This document shows positions 1-10,526 of a stretch of 64,000 bases of DNA, piece by piece. The translations under genes and the position numbers were made by a program. The DNA is from Oscarella lobularis. Lineage: Eukaryota; Porifera; Homoscleromorpha; Homosclerophorida; Oscarellidae. The stretch covers positions 620,001 through 684,000 of the forward strand of contig NC_089187.1 in assembly GCF_947507565.1 (NCBI RefSeq), in the 5' to 3' direction. The notes under the pieces are model-generated. The model was not told the DNA's origin. It saw only the letters and a list, made by a program, of their open reading frames with translations, and did not search any database. Each line of letters opens with the position of its first letter. Positions within the stretch are counted from its first letter, which is position 1.

Positions 1-626
1 GAATTCCCGAGGCAGGGCTCCGATACTTTTGAAAATAAGCCGGAAGTAGTCCAAGAGTGGGCGTAAACACGAACATCGTCCCAAGGCCGCACAATACGCC
101 ATAGGTAAAGAAGACCTCCCAGAGTTGCCTTGTAAACGACGTCAGAAGAAGACCGAGGGGAATCAGAGCGGACGAGAGAAGGAGAACGTTTCGGATGCCG
201 AATCTGTTTGCGGTGACGCTGGCGAGCGGACTCAAGCAGAAGGCGACGATGTAGCTAGTCGAACTAATCCACGCTAAATAAAAAAAGAAGAAAAATTTAT
301 GACGTCAAAATTTTTTCTCGATTTATTTTATTAATTAAATTCTGACCGACTGAGCCGCTGATTTTTGCCTGCGTCGAGTTCGTTTCGTTATTTGGGGAGA
401 ATTTGTCGAGGAAGCCAATGTAGAGCACGCTGAAGCTCTCCAGAAGCCCGAGAGTGAAAAACGTTAGAAAGAAGGCCGATATGCAGACGATCCATGACCA
501 GCAACCGTCGACTGTCGAGATAGGTCGACGTAAAAGGCGCAAACCGAACGAGGAACGTGAACGACGTTCTTTCGCGCTAGAACTGGTCTCGATGGCGCTC
601 CTCTGCAAAGAAGATGCCGCATCCAT
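1..626 (-). CDS. Monocarboxylate-transporter-like protein (SLC16 / MFS), 5' part
   Basis: Two exons are visible. Exon 1 runs from the start codon near 626 to 347; exon 2 covers 273 down to the window edge, with a GT-AG intron between (274-346). Exon 1 encodes a charged cytoplasmic N-terminus and then the DGCWSWIVCISAFF segment, matching the DGGWGWVV signature in the first membrane helix of SLC16 transporters. Exon 2 carries WISSTSYIVAF, the ANRFG loop and further hydrophobic helices ending in a GTMFVFTPTLGLLPAYF-like stretch, as in helices 2-4 of the family. These proteins move monocarboxylates or related solutes across the plasma membrane, usually with protons. The substrate cannot be told from this fragment, and the 3' part lies outside. 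It is divergently oriented to the GPCR gene. Family call is firm; subfamily unknown. Confidence 0.85.
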
Positions 627-972
627 TAAAATGGCTTCAAGGCGATCGTAGATGGAGAAGCGAAACGCATCGTGTGAATCCGGGACCGCGCCTGCCTTGA
701 GTCGGGTCGAACCTTGAGCGGTTTGTACACTACTCTACTACAGTCAAAATTTCAAATGCAGAGACGTTGGTGCTGTTCAAAGAACTAAGCCTGATAGTAC
801 TAACTGAAGAGCGTGGTTTCCAGACTACGGTTAGTCTCTGCATAGCGCATCCTCCTCCGCGCCCCAACTCGACATCTCGATCTCTGCTCCCACGCTCTCC
901 CACGACTGTGTGCATAAATTTTCAGCGCGCGCTATTGTGTTTATGTTTACGCGTTTCCACGTTCGTGCTCTT
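627..972. promoter_or_regulatory. Divergent intergenic region between transporter and GPCR
   Basis: About 350 bases separate the start codons of two genes pointing away from each other, so both 5' UTRs and promoters must lie here. I see no clear TATA box. The role is inferred from gene layout only. Confidence 0.4.
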
Positions 973-3900
973 ATGAGGCTTCCAAAAAGAGGCTCTAGCT
1001 CTGTCTTCGTCTTATGGGCAGTTTTTCTATCGGCGGCTGTATGTCAATCTGGAAGTGACGTCACCGACTCGCCTTGCCCTTCGAAATGCGATTGCTCGGG
1101 ATTTCCTATCGTCTCGTGTGCGAACGCGGGATTAGAAACGATGCCCGACGACTTGCCCGAAAATACGACGCAGCTGTAAGATTTTGGGATAAGGGCGTTA
1201 CCCCCGTTTTCCATGTGGGTGTGGTTGGTGACGTCCCTTGCCTAATTTCTTAGGTTTATGCAGGGGAATAATATTTCTGACAGCTCCGGCCTGCGTAGAA
1301 GTTTGGAGAGACTTGGCCAACTTGTCTACCTGTAAGTTCTGTTGCATCATTTTCTTTATATTAATTAATTAATTAAAATGACGTCTTAGAGAACTGGACA
1401 ATAATTTTCTCACCGCTATTGAGCCAAACACGTTTCAAAATAACCATCATCTAAAATATCTGTAAGGTTGTCGTATTACTTGTACTATGCACCATGGTAT
1501 GTAATTTTAGATACCTAAGGAATAATCTCATATCGACAATAGAATCTCCTGCGACCCTCTTCAAAGGACTGATTATAGTGTAAAATTAAACTGTTGATCC
1601 CGTGTTCTTTCTTTCATAATGTACCCGTCGTTTTTATTTTTTAGGCAGCTGGCTGGAAATCCGCTGCACTGTGATTGTCTTCTAAGAGATCTTTACCTGT
1701 GGCTCATCTCCACTACAACCACCGTTGATAAGGACTCTGTTGAATGCAATTGGCCCGTAAGTGGAGTTCGTCTCACCGATTTCAGTCTGTCAGCTCTTCT
1801 CTGCGGTAAAGCAATGATTTATATGGATGAAAATGTTCATTTCTGTCCTGCATTAGACGTTGACGAATGTGCAACTATTCAACGAGGTGGCTGCGAACAA
1901 CAATGTGTTAATACCCACGGAAGCTACAGATGCCAGTGTAATCCTGGTTATCAACTAAACAACGACGGAAAAACCTGTTCAGGTAATTGCTTTTTTACGA
2001 ATACTCTCCAGCAGATAATTTTTTCTTTTGAAGACACAAACGAATGCGAAAATTCAAGAACTAGTGGATGTACAAATGGCTGCCTCAATCTTGAAGGCAG
2101 TTATGTGTGCCTCTGCCCGGAAGGCCAAGTCCTCACAGCAGACAGAAAATCGTGCACGGGTTAGTAATTAAGAGTTCAGTCACAATTTCTATTATTCTGG
2201 GCTTTTCTAGTTGCCGATCCCGCTTTTTGCGCTCCTGACGCTCTAGTCAATTCCAAGGGGTCTTTCTACTGGAGACAGGCATCTCCGGGATCGACCGTCG
2301 ATCTCGACTGTCCTCATGGCTCTATTGAATCGTCAATCAACGATTTCGCTCAGGCTAAAGCAAGTCGTCAGTGCATGCGTATTGAAGGGAGAGGAGAGTG
2401 GAAAAATCCGGACACTTCCAAGTGCCAGTACGCTTCTCAATTGACGCGGGAACTGAAAGCCTATTCAGTATGAGGAGTCACCATGTGGCTTGTGCCGTTC
2501 ATTATCTTCATTTATCTAGGACTCTGTCACAGCGGAAAATAGAGAGAGTGTGGCAATTTACGTGCATCAAAAGGCAGAAGACAATGTCAGAACTTTGTCT
2601 GCAGATGATCTGAATTTAGCCACGAGGGCTTTGGAGCGCACTGTTGCTGTTGACTTGGGAAGCATTCCCAACAAGGTAAACGTATTGTTATATACACCAA
2701 AACCTGCCTGTAGGTCCACAATTCGCTAGATCGGGCAAATAGTTGTGGAAACAGTCAGCGTGCTGATTTCTACGAGCAGAACAGCTTTGACCAAAGCACA
2801 AGAGTCCTTCCTTACTAGCAGCAGGTACTTTACCAAAAAGTTCGAATAATATGACGTCATCTATAATATTTTCTAATTAGATTGATCCGAATTTTAGAGC
2901 GGTTTGGTGACTCTGTCGTATTTCCAATCGGGTCTGTGTCCTTTTCTGCTCTAACCGAACAAATCGGAATCCGAGCAGTCGACTATAATCAAGCAGACTA
3001 CAGAGGAGCAACGTTTCTCTCTCTGAGGACGGAGAACGATGACGTCGAAGTTCATTACAGAAGCGGCATCTCTCCTCTGTTGATCAACGAGCGAGATAAA
3101 CTTCTCTCGTCTATTTATTTGCCTCTAGCTCTTCTGAGCGAAATAAGAGTGACCGTGTCGCCCGTTCGCGTTCAGTTTTCCGTTTTTCACAACGGAACGC
3201 TGTTCGTTCCATTCGGAGCGACGGCTGATAAGCACGTCGAACGCGCAGTGGGAGCGAGAGTGACTGCTTTGAGTGGAGTGACGAATTTGGAAAACGAGAT
3301 AGAAGTGATCATTAGACACAGAACAAAACAGGTGTGGGGAAAATGAGAAATTTGTACGTCATTAACCAATCGCGTGTTTAGTCTGACGAGAGCGTTATCT
3401 GTGTACATTGGGATCCGGCATCAAACGGTTGGGATACTCATAACGGTGTGCACACTCAGTCTATGTTATTTCTATAGGAGGCTTTGGAGACTGGGACACT
3501 AGCGGTTGTCAGCTTGACGAGGCTAGCAGCACGGCTGATCTCTCTGTATGTCGATGCAATCATCTAACGGATTTTAGCGTTCTTTTGGTAAATAGCTGTA
3601 GAAGAGTTAGGCTAATAGAATACACTATACATCTAGAGACCTCAATGCTTGAACGCGTCGACGTGTGAAAGAGAGCTTACGCTCGAGGTCTACGTCAGCT
3701 GCGGCGTCTCGCTCGCTTTTCTCTGTACGACGTTTTTTCTCATCAATCTTATAAGGTGCGGAACTAAGGCTTTTTGCTTTGCATTGCACCGTGACGCTCT
3801 TTCTCAGAAAGCAGAAGACGAGCGTTTCCATGAAGATTCAAGTCAATTTCGTCTTTTCGTGCGTCATCTCTTTGGTCGCCTTTATGGCGGGAATCTACAG

Positions 3901-5076
3901 GACGACTCCTTCCGGCGTATGTCAAGCCGTTGCAGCGGTTGTGCATTTTGGATTTTTGGCGTCTCTCATGTGGCTTCTCACGGAGGCATTCACGCTCTAT
4001 TCCGATCATTTCAGAGCACGCGTCAGCTGGAATACCTCCATAGTAAAGAGATGGCTACTTGCGTGGGGTAAAGATAATAATTATTAGTAATTGTGCGACG
4101 ATGATGACGAAACTCTGATTTGCTCTAGCCGTTCCCTTGGCAACCGTCGTGGCATTGGTGGTGGTCACCAACGTAACAGATACAGAAATCTACGGCGGAA
4201 AGCAATAGTAAGTATACGCGACTCTTCCCCTAAGAAAGGCTTGATTACAGTATCTGCATTTACAGCTGCTGGATTGTGAACGAATACGCTATGATTGGCG
4301 GCTTCTACGCCCCTCCTGCACTCGTCCTTCTCCTCAACGTCGTTCTCTACATCGCGACACATCGACGAATGGCGAGAAATCCCTCTCGACTCGCCGTCCT
4401 TCGTCTTCGCTTAGCCGCCGTCGATCTCTTCCTCTTCCTCCTCACATGGGCATCCGCTTCGCTCACGGTCCGCGGTCTCCTAGACAACCACAAAGCATTC
4501 GAAATTCTCTTCATCGTCTTCGTCATCGTCTTCAGCGTCGCCGTCTTCTCGCTCCAGTGCATAGTGAACACGGAAGTGAGACGGAAATTGCGAACAGTTC
4601 TCTGCGGCGCACGTGCTCGTCGCTACGCGAGAACGGACGAACGATCTGGCAAAACGTCTCGCACGTCGTTGGACATGTACGACTATTATTATCCGCAGAG
4701 AGACGTTCCCATTGGATCGTCTGTCAACGAACTGGACGCCTTCTACGATGGATCGAGAAGAACGTATTATAATCCTCTTCACGAGCCCTATCGTTCGCGT
4801 AAGGAGATTTTGATGGATTCGCGAGGACGCGTTCTCTATCGTCCGCCGCCGGTCGGACGAGAGCGCTATTTCGGCGAAGGCGAGGAGCCGGATGTCGGAG
4901 AGGATTACGTTCGCGACGAGGGAATCGAATTGTGGTGGTCGCCCAGCACGACGGGGCTCGATCGCGATGATGACGAGTTCTTGTTTCGGGGAAAGAGAGG
5001 AAATGGTGTCGAGTGGAATGAGGACGGGGAAAAGGAAGAGGCTGGAGGAGATAGAGGATTTGTTAATTTTATGTGA
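973..5076 (+). CDS. Adhesion G-protein-coupled receptor with LRR, EGF, HormR, GAIN/GPS and 7TM regions
   Basis: Seventeen exons (973-1175, 1254-1331, 1390-1461, 1511-1579, 1645-1805, 1857-1982, 2034-2159, 2211-2467, 2520-2675, 2730-2824, 2881-3331, 3382-3445, 3478-3587, 3637-3755, 3808-4067, 4129-4207, 4266-5076) keep frame across all GT-AG junctions and give 1,078 residues. In order: signal peptide (start chosen at 973 because it begins MRLPKRGSS plus a hydrophobic core); Cys-capped leucine-rich repeats to about residue 194, mostly one repeat per exon; two EGF modules, the first DVDEC and the second DTNEC (195-278); a hormone-receptor-like Cys module (about 279-360); a GAIN region; a GPS with [11 protein letters not shown], cleavage expected at HL-T; seven membrane segments (about 657-940); and a 140-residue acidic, Tyr-rich tail. 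Adhesion GPCRs sense matrix or cell-surface ligands and signal after release of a tethered agonist. LRR plus HormR recalls the ADGRA group, but that group carries Ig rather than EGF. Ligand unknown. Confidence 0.92.
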
Positions 5077-5667
5077 ATAGTTTTGTCTTTTCTTTTTTAC
5101 CTGGCTATTGACTGAGTGGAGTGGGTGGAAATTAGTGTCTCAGCAAACGGTTTGATATTGGACAACCTAAATAAGAGAAGCTCACAAATGTTGACATTTA
5201 GATGCACCTCCTGTTTTTCACATCACGTTTGGTACATTAAATTTATATATCGAAATCGACGTTGTACTGTTCCAGAGTCACACGTTTGTGTCCAGTATAT
5301 TGATATTCCACTCTTGTGGCAGGTAATCAGGAAGTGAGCAACCTGTAGACTAACTTTTGACTTGGGGCGGCTGGAAGGGCGTAATCTCGGTTTTTCGCGG
5401 CTCTTGAAAGACGATAACTAGTCGCACGTGGCGGAAGACAAGGACGAAGAAAAATGAATGACCTGAATTTTCTCTCGCTCTTTGCCTCCACACAATGGCG
5501 GCCGATCTCGGGCTCGAACGGGTCTGAACGCGCTTCGCCGGCCCTTCGTGGCCAGCTCTTCGTCCGTCCTAGAGCGTCCATCTGCAAGAAACGCGTCATT
5601 ATGTAGGAGAGGACTACTGAAGGAAGTGCCCCGGATGTCTTGCACTTTATTATTCAAAGCCTGACCA
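5077..5667. other. 3' flank of the GPCR gene; nothing recognised
   Basis: The first 150 bases are 3' UTR-like and reappear in the relic near 8.6 kb. The rest, including a GC-richer stretch around 5490-5580, shows no supported gene. Confidence 0.5.
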
Positions 5668-6194
5668 CATACCTGCCAACCTTTGAACAAGCCAAAGCGG
5701 GAGATTTTTGAGTGCCGCGCCCCGAAAAAAATTTCTGGTGTGACCAGTCCAAGCTTTTAAAACAATAAATTAAATATTACATCTAATGATCCGGCTAAGT
5801 TATAGAAATGAAAGCTAAAGATTGTCTCTGCGTGTGAGTCTCGACGCTCCGCAGTCTGCTCCTCTCCGGTATTGCTTGCAGTACTACTCATATCGGGGTC
5901 ACGGTACGCTTTCAGTGCCGTAGGAAGATATTTTAGAGAGGGGAGGCTGCGCGCGCTATGCGCGCGCAAAAAATTTTTGAGACCACGCCCACATAATGCA
6001 TTTTTGAGGTTGATTTTTGCTACTTTAAAGTGCTTACTAAATAACTGGATAACCGAATATTTCGCGAATGAACCAAATCTAGGGAAGTCCCCAAAGCGGG
6101 AGAAAAACTGCTTTTTTTGGAAAGCGGGCGGGAGGCCAATTTTTGCCTCAAAAGCGGGAGTTCTCCCGCTAAAGCGGGAGAGTTGGCAGCTATG
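5668..6194. mobile_element. Non-autonomous DNA transposon (MITE-like), 7-bp target duplication
   Basis: The ends are an imperfect 13-bp inverted repeat (CATACCTGCCAAC and GTTGGCAGCTATG). The heptamer CTGACCA flanks both sides (5661-5667 and 6195-6201), consistent with a target-site duplication. The inside has repeated AAAGCGGGAG motifs and no transposase. A palindromic GCGCGC block followed by an A/T run and a CCACGCCCAC motif (about 5948-5990) is shared with the hAT-like element at 14.5-15.05 kb, which suggests related families. Confidence 0.75.
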
Positions 6195-6319
6195 CTGACC
6201 ATTTATGTTCAGACTACATCACGTGATTACTCTGGTACAGGACATGACATAATAATAATTGCAGTTTATTAAACTGCCATAATCCTCTGCAAGTCAGAAG
6301 TTTTTATTCGAAAAAAACT

Positions 6320-6791
6320 TAGCCTCGTACCCAGACCTTTCTCTGTGTCCCGTATAACGGTCCCCAGCGAAAGGTCTGGTACGGCTCCGCCCCAAATGTT
6401 CCTGAGGACCAATTAGTGAGGGCGTGTCCTTACGCACGCGAAGCAGGAACGTCGATCAACTCTTCGAGATCGACGTTCCTGCTTCGATAAAACCGTCTTC
6501 GACATTCGCGACGTATGTTTGCATCTTGTTCGTAAGCTTTGTGTAGCCGTTTCGGCGCAGATAGGACCCAGAACTGTTGCAATGCTTACGAACGAAATGT
6601 GAACATACGTCGAAGACGGTTCTATCGGTTCCAATCGAAGCAGGAACGTCGATCTTCGACGTTCCTGCTTCGCGTGCGTAAGGACACGCCCTCACTAATT
6701 GGTCCTCTGGAACATTTGGGGCGGAGCCGTACCAGACCTTTCGCTGGGGACCGTTATACGGGACACAGAGAAAGGTCTGGGTACGAGGCTA
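6320..6791. mobile_element. Foldback MITE with very long inverted repeats and 9-bp target duplication
   Basis: The two halves are near-perfect inverted copies: the outer 150 bases match almost base for base, and the pairing continues inward to a short centre near 6550. Each arm also carries its own small hairpin (around 6440-6487 and 6637-6672). Termini are TAGCCTCGTACC and GGTACGAGGCTA. The 9-mer AAAAAAACT flanks both ends (6311-6319, 6792-6800). No coding capacity. Nine-base duplications are usual for Mutator-like transposons; assignment to that superfamily is inference. The element at 19.3 kb has matching termini. Confidence 0.85.
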
Positions 6792-6928
6792 AAAAAAACT
6801 GTGGCCAGACAACGAACAAGGGGGAAACAAAAAGCGAGTTGGGAAGGCGCGAAAAAAGCAAAACAAAAAAGTGAGTCAGAAAGGCACGACTAGTGTGACT
6901 CAGACTGTGACAACAGCAAAAAGAATGG

Positions 6929-7887
6929 CTATTTTGGACGCACTTTCATCTCAGTGAACTTCAGCGAATAATAATGGCCTCTCCATGTTTTCCAATCAAT
7001 GCCGTTAGCAAACGTTGTGATAGCTCCAGAGCTGTGATACAGACCGTTTAGATTTGACCGATGACAGTCCCTATACCACCAAGCACCATCATATCTCTCA
7101 GCACAATTATGGCTGACCGGGCTGTGGTGTTTATCCTTCGTGCTGAATTTCATCCCGTTTTGGTACGTAAAAGAGTCACCAGCATCGAATACGAGGCAAG
7201 AGTAAGAACATACTTTGATGCTTCGTTTCCCACTTCAAACGTCTTGTACTGAGCATATCTACTATTGCCATCAAAATCTGACATGTCAATTCGAAGTGTT
7301 TGCTGAGACTCTTTTGTAAGCCTGTTAATTTTGTCCAAACCTAGCCAGAACTCTTTGCCCAAATCGCCGAATCCATTTTTGTAGTCAACCCAATCTCGAT
7401 AGAAGTCGACCGACCCGTCTTCCCGTCTTTGAAAAACAGCCCAACCCCCACCATCCGTTTCCATGTCACAGTACACTTCAAACGGTCCGTAACCGTCATC
7501 TGGATCAATAGTATACACGCCACTTTCAGTGAAGCCTTGATCGAGAGTCTCTTTGCACGTACGCAGAGGATCAGTGGGAGTAGCAGTGGGAGTAGCAGTG
7601 GGAGTAGCAGTGGGAGTAGTGGTAGGGGCGGCGGCGTTTCCTCCCAGTGTAATTTGCTGAAGAACCTGTTCTATGGCAGCAAGTCGACTCTTCACATCGG
7701 CGCAGCAGTCCATTTTACGATGAGAATGTGATCCTCTATTGACATTGACGGTAACCGACACACCTTCAGCAGTGACGCTACTCGTACTGCTGCAATCAGA
7801 ATCGTTTCCCTGTCTTGCTACGGAACCTGATGCAACCAAGTCAGCAGTGGCCAGACACAAACAAAAAATGATAGTCACTTGTACCAT
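6929..7887 (-). pseudogene. Fibrinogen-related protein (FReD) gene A, frame-broken
   Basis: Intronless. The start MVQVTIIFCLCLATADLVAS is a signal peptide shared by most members of the array. Then come a Cys-bearing region, a short heptad helix (SRLAAIEQVLQQI), a Thr-Pro-Ala linker of repeated TPTA units, and a fibrinogen C-terminal domain (YCDMETDGGGW, EFWLGLDKI). Compared with siblings, four bases are missing near 7186, where they read YSGNAGDSF. This shifts the frame and ends the first ORF; the remainder of the domain (KFSTKDKHH, GAWWY, LKFTEMKVRPK) continues in another frame to 6929. Either a recent pseudogene or a sequencing error. Intact homologues are secreted lectin-like recognition proteins. 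Confidence 0.85.
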
Positions 7888-7932
7888 ACCGGGAAGTCAA
7901 ACACTACTGTCGAAAACGCTTAGGTTCGATCG

Positions 7933-7940
7933 CTTATATA
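7933..7940 (-). promoter_or_regulatory. TATA box of FReD gene A
   Basis: TATATAAG on the minus strand about 46 bases upstream of the start codon, at the same relative place as in the siblings. Confidence 0.6.
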
Positions 7941-8325
7941 TCAGTTCGTGCAAAGTCCCTTCGAGACATTGTGGTTTCCGCCAAGTAGATCTCCTTCAAA
8001 CCTAAGATCGCCTGATAAGGAAAGGATGAGCAAGACAAACAAAATATGTCGTCATATCTCATATAGTTGACGTCAAACCCGGCGTCGCGAGCTCTGCCTA
8101 CCTAAAAATGCACACGCCAAGGTCAAAGTGCATTCATTGATCTCTTGGGGCAATCTGCCAACGGAAAGGTAACCAACGGCTTCGCTTCCAGTCTGCACGT
8201 CATGCATTTGGGCAAAGCCCGTTTGGACACGGTCTAGGTGGCTTGGGCATACACTGTATGTGCAAACAAAAATCGGTCAACAAATGAAAATAACAGTTCC
8301 TTGCAACAAGATTCTATCTAGCGAA

Positions 8326-8765
8326 TAATCCTCTTCACGAGCCCTATCATCCGCGTAAGGAGATTTGGATGGGGTCGCGAGGACAAATTCTCTATCGTCC
8401 GCCTCCGGTCAGACGAGAAACCGGATGTCGGAGAGGATTACGTTTGCGACGAGGGAATCAAAGTGCGGTGGTCGACCAGCACGACGGAGCTCGATCGCGA
8501 CGACGACGGCGACGAGTTCTTGTTTTTGGGGAAAGAAATGAAACGGTGTCAAGGCTGGGGGAGACAGAGGATTTGTTAAATTCAATAGTTTTGTCTTTCT
8601 TTTTACCTGGCTTTTGACTAAGTTAGTGTCTCACCAAACGGTTTGATATTGGACGACCTAAATATAAAGAAGCACACAAATGCTGACATTTTAGGTGGTT
8701 CCAAGTTGTCTAGCTACACCTCCTGCTTGTGCAATATCTGGTACACTATCTGGTACACTACATCT
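8326..8765 (+). pseudogene. Duplicated fragment of the GPCR last exon and 3' UTR
   Basis: The stretch matches about 4767-5240 of the adhesion GPCR: the codons for NPLHEPY, the SRG..LYRPPPV stretch, the acidic DVGED-like tail, then the TAGTTTTGTCTTT 3' UTR and the GGTTTGATATTGGAC motif. Frame is not kept and there are internal deletions. Only the cytoplasmic tail and 3' UTR were copied, so no receptor can be made. It lies between FReD genes A and B, about 3.5 kb from its source. Confidence 0.88.
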
Positions 8766-8911
8766 CCTCGTTTTCGCTCATTCACCGTCTTTCTTGTGCA
8801 AGGTGTTGATCTTTGTATAAAAGAAAATCTACTAAATCCTTAGTAAGCGGTTCAGCAGGGGACTGCATGAGGTTGATTGAGGCAGCCTTCGCCTTCATCC
8901 TGTGTATATGC

Positions 8912-9290
8912 GTGCCTACAGTGCAATCCTTTTCGCCCCTAATGACCTTATCCGACTCCTGGTCTGTCTGTCTGTAAGAACGGCGTCATTAGAGAGCTGT
9001 TTGGATTGAGTAGACGCGTCATGGATTCTAGAAGAGACATTGACGCGTGGAAATCTCTCGCAAGGACCATGTGTGGCCCGAAAGTGTAGTCGAGACATTA
9101 TTTTCCGCTTACTTCATCGTCAGGGTGCTTAGAGTGCCCACGAAGACCGTTCGAAAACGTCGAAAAGCGTGCCACGACTTAGCTGCGACTCGATCTATGA
9201 GGGCGATCACGTGATTATTGGCTTGGATCAATATGGAAAGTACATATTTCGCCTGACAACAAACAAAAAGGCTAACAAGAAAGCGCTTGT
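8912..9290. repeat. FReD intergenic module, type 1 (copy 1 of 3)
   Basis: Carries the string GACATTATTTTCCGC followed by a GCACGACTT-like block and GATCACGTGAT. The same succession recurs near 14228-14478 plus 15054-15220, and near 16675-17045. It was duplicated with the FReD genes. Each copy lies between two FReD genes and abuts the 3' end of the next one (B, E or F). It may hold 3' processing or regulatory sites, but none is proven. Confidence 0.65.
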
Positions 9291-9307
9291 GACAAAGATG
9301 CAATGAG

Positions 9308-10180
9308 TTACTTTGGACGAACTTTCATTTCAGTGAACTTCAGCGAATAATTGTGCCCTCTCCACCCCTCCCAATTAATACCATCAGCGTACGATTTGTG
9401 AACCCCTTCGTGATATATTCCGTTTAAGTTTGAGTCATGGCAAGCACCATACCACCAACCACCGTTATATGTCTGAGCACAACTACTATCCCAGGTGTCC
9501 TGATCTTTATCCTTTGTGCTGAACTTCATCCCATTGGAACTCGGTATGAAAGAGTCACTAGCATTACCAGAATATGACCCAACATTGAGAACATATCCTG
9601 ATGCTTCGTTTCCCACTTCGAAAGTTTTATATTGAGCGTACCTACTGTTGCCATCAAAATCTGACAAGTCAAATCGAATTGTTTGCGGAGAGTTTTTCGT
9701 CAATCTACTAATTTTGTCCAGACCTAGCCAGAACTCTTTCTTCAAATCGCCAAACCCATTTTTGTAGTCAACCCAATCTTTATAGAAGTTGACAGACCCG
9801 TCTTCTCGTCTCTGAAAAACGACCCAACCCCCACCATCTGTTTCCATGTCACAATAGACGTCAAACCAGCCATGCCCGTCCATAGGATTAATCTCATAAA
9901 CACCACTTTTAGTGAAACCGTATGTAAGAATTTCTTTGCAGTTACGAAACACGATACTTCCTCTAACCGAAGAATTGTCCACGAGGCCCTTCTCAATTCG
10001 CTCCAGCGTACGTTCAATCGCGGCGAGACGATGAGAAATCGACTTTTCTCCGTCATTGATGTTGATACTCACATTGACGCATTTGCTACTCACTTCGTAA
10101 TTGCTTCTTGCAGCCAAAGGAGCCGAGAGTACCGAGTTTATGTGACTCAAGGCGACCAAGCAGAAGAGAAGGTGATTCAT
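9308..10180 (-). CDS. Fibrinogen-related protein (FReD) B, MNH subtype
   Basis: One intact 290-residue exon. The signal peptide (MNHLLFCLVALSHINSVLSA) is followed by a short region with CVNVSININDGEKS, a heptad helix (RLAAIERTLERIEKGL) and a complete fibrinogen C-terminal domain from about residue 80: CKEILTYGF, GVYEINPMDG, YCDMETDGGGW, EFWLGLDKI, the calcium-loop-like DKDQDTW, SCAQTYNGGWWY and the closing LKFTEMKVRPK. The conserved Cys pairs and Trp core are present, so the fold should be intact. By analogy with ficolins and tachylectins it is likely a secreted, oligomeric glycan-binding protein. It differs from the MVQ subtype in its N-terminus and in having no Thr-Pro linker. Closest partner in the window is member F. 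Confidence 0.93.
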   Translation of the reverse strand: MNHLLFCLVALSHINSVLSAPLAARSNYEVSSKCVNVSININDGEKSISHRLAAIERTLERIEKGLVDNSSVRGSIVFRNCKEILTYGFTKSGVYEINPMDGHGWFDVYCDMETDGGGWVVFQRREDGSVNFYKDWVDYKNGFGDLKKEFWLGLDKISRLTKNSPQTIRFDLSDFDGNSRYAQYKTFEVGNEASGYVLNVGSYSGNASDSFIPSSNGMKFSTKDKDQDTWDSSCAQTYNGGWWYGACHDSNLNGIYHEGVHKSYADGINWEGWRGHNYSLKFTEMKVRPK

Positions 10181-10213
10181 GACTCTGAATTGATTTCTGA
10201 AGCTGCTGGCCGG

Positions 10214-10222
10214 CTATTTATA
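10214..10222 (-). promoter_or_regulatory. TATA box of FReD gene B
   Basis: TATAAATAG on the minus strand about 35 bases upstream of the start codon. Confidence 0.55.
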
Positions 10223-10526
10223 CTATTCTCGTAAACAGGAAACGCCGGCGTTTACGATTTATTCGAGGAAACCGTTTCACAAGCGACCACGCGAAAACCC
10301 GGCACATCTGCTTACCCCGGTGCGACGTTCGTTACCATATGACATGATTAGGGCTGTTGAAAGCGGAGGGCATGGCGAGAAACGGCTTCAAAGTTTCGGC
10401 GGTTGCGTGCGCATACGAAGGACGTATAAAATACTCACGTGACAGACAAAGATTTTCTTAGAAGAAAACAAGGACAGACCACTCACAACACAGGGAAATC
10501 AAAAGACGTTCAAGTAGTAAGGATTG
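10223..10526. repeat. FReD intergenic module, type 2 (copy 1 of 3)
   Basis: Holds TCGTAAACAGGAAA, the CACAAGCGACCACGCG block, AAAGCGGAGGGC and the GGACGTATAAAATACTCACG string. Related copies lie at about 12393-12765 and, shorter and decayed, at 20040-20290. It sits between the start of one FReD gene and the end of the next. Confidence 0.65.

Noticed and set aside
7429-7731. Plus-strand ORF of 100 codons with SSGSSSGSS repeats
   Set aside because: It is the antisense shadow of the FReD A linker and domain; the same shadow appears opposite every sibling.
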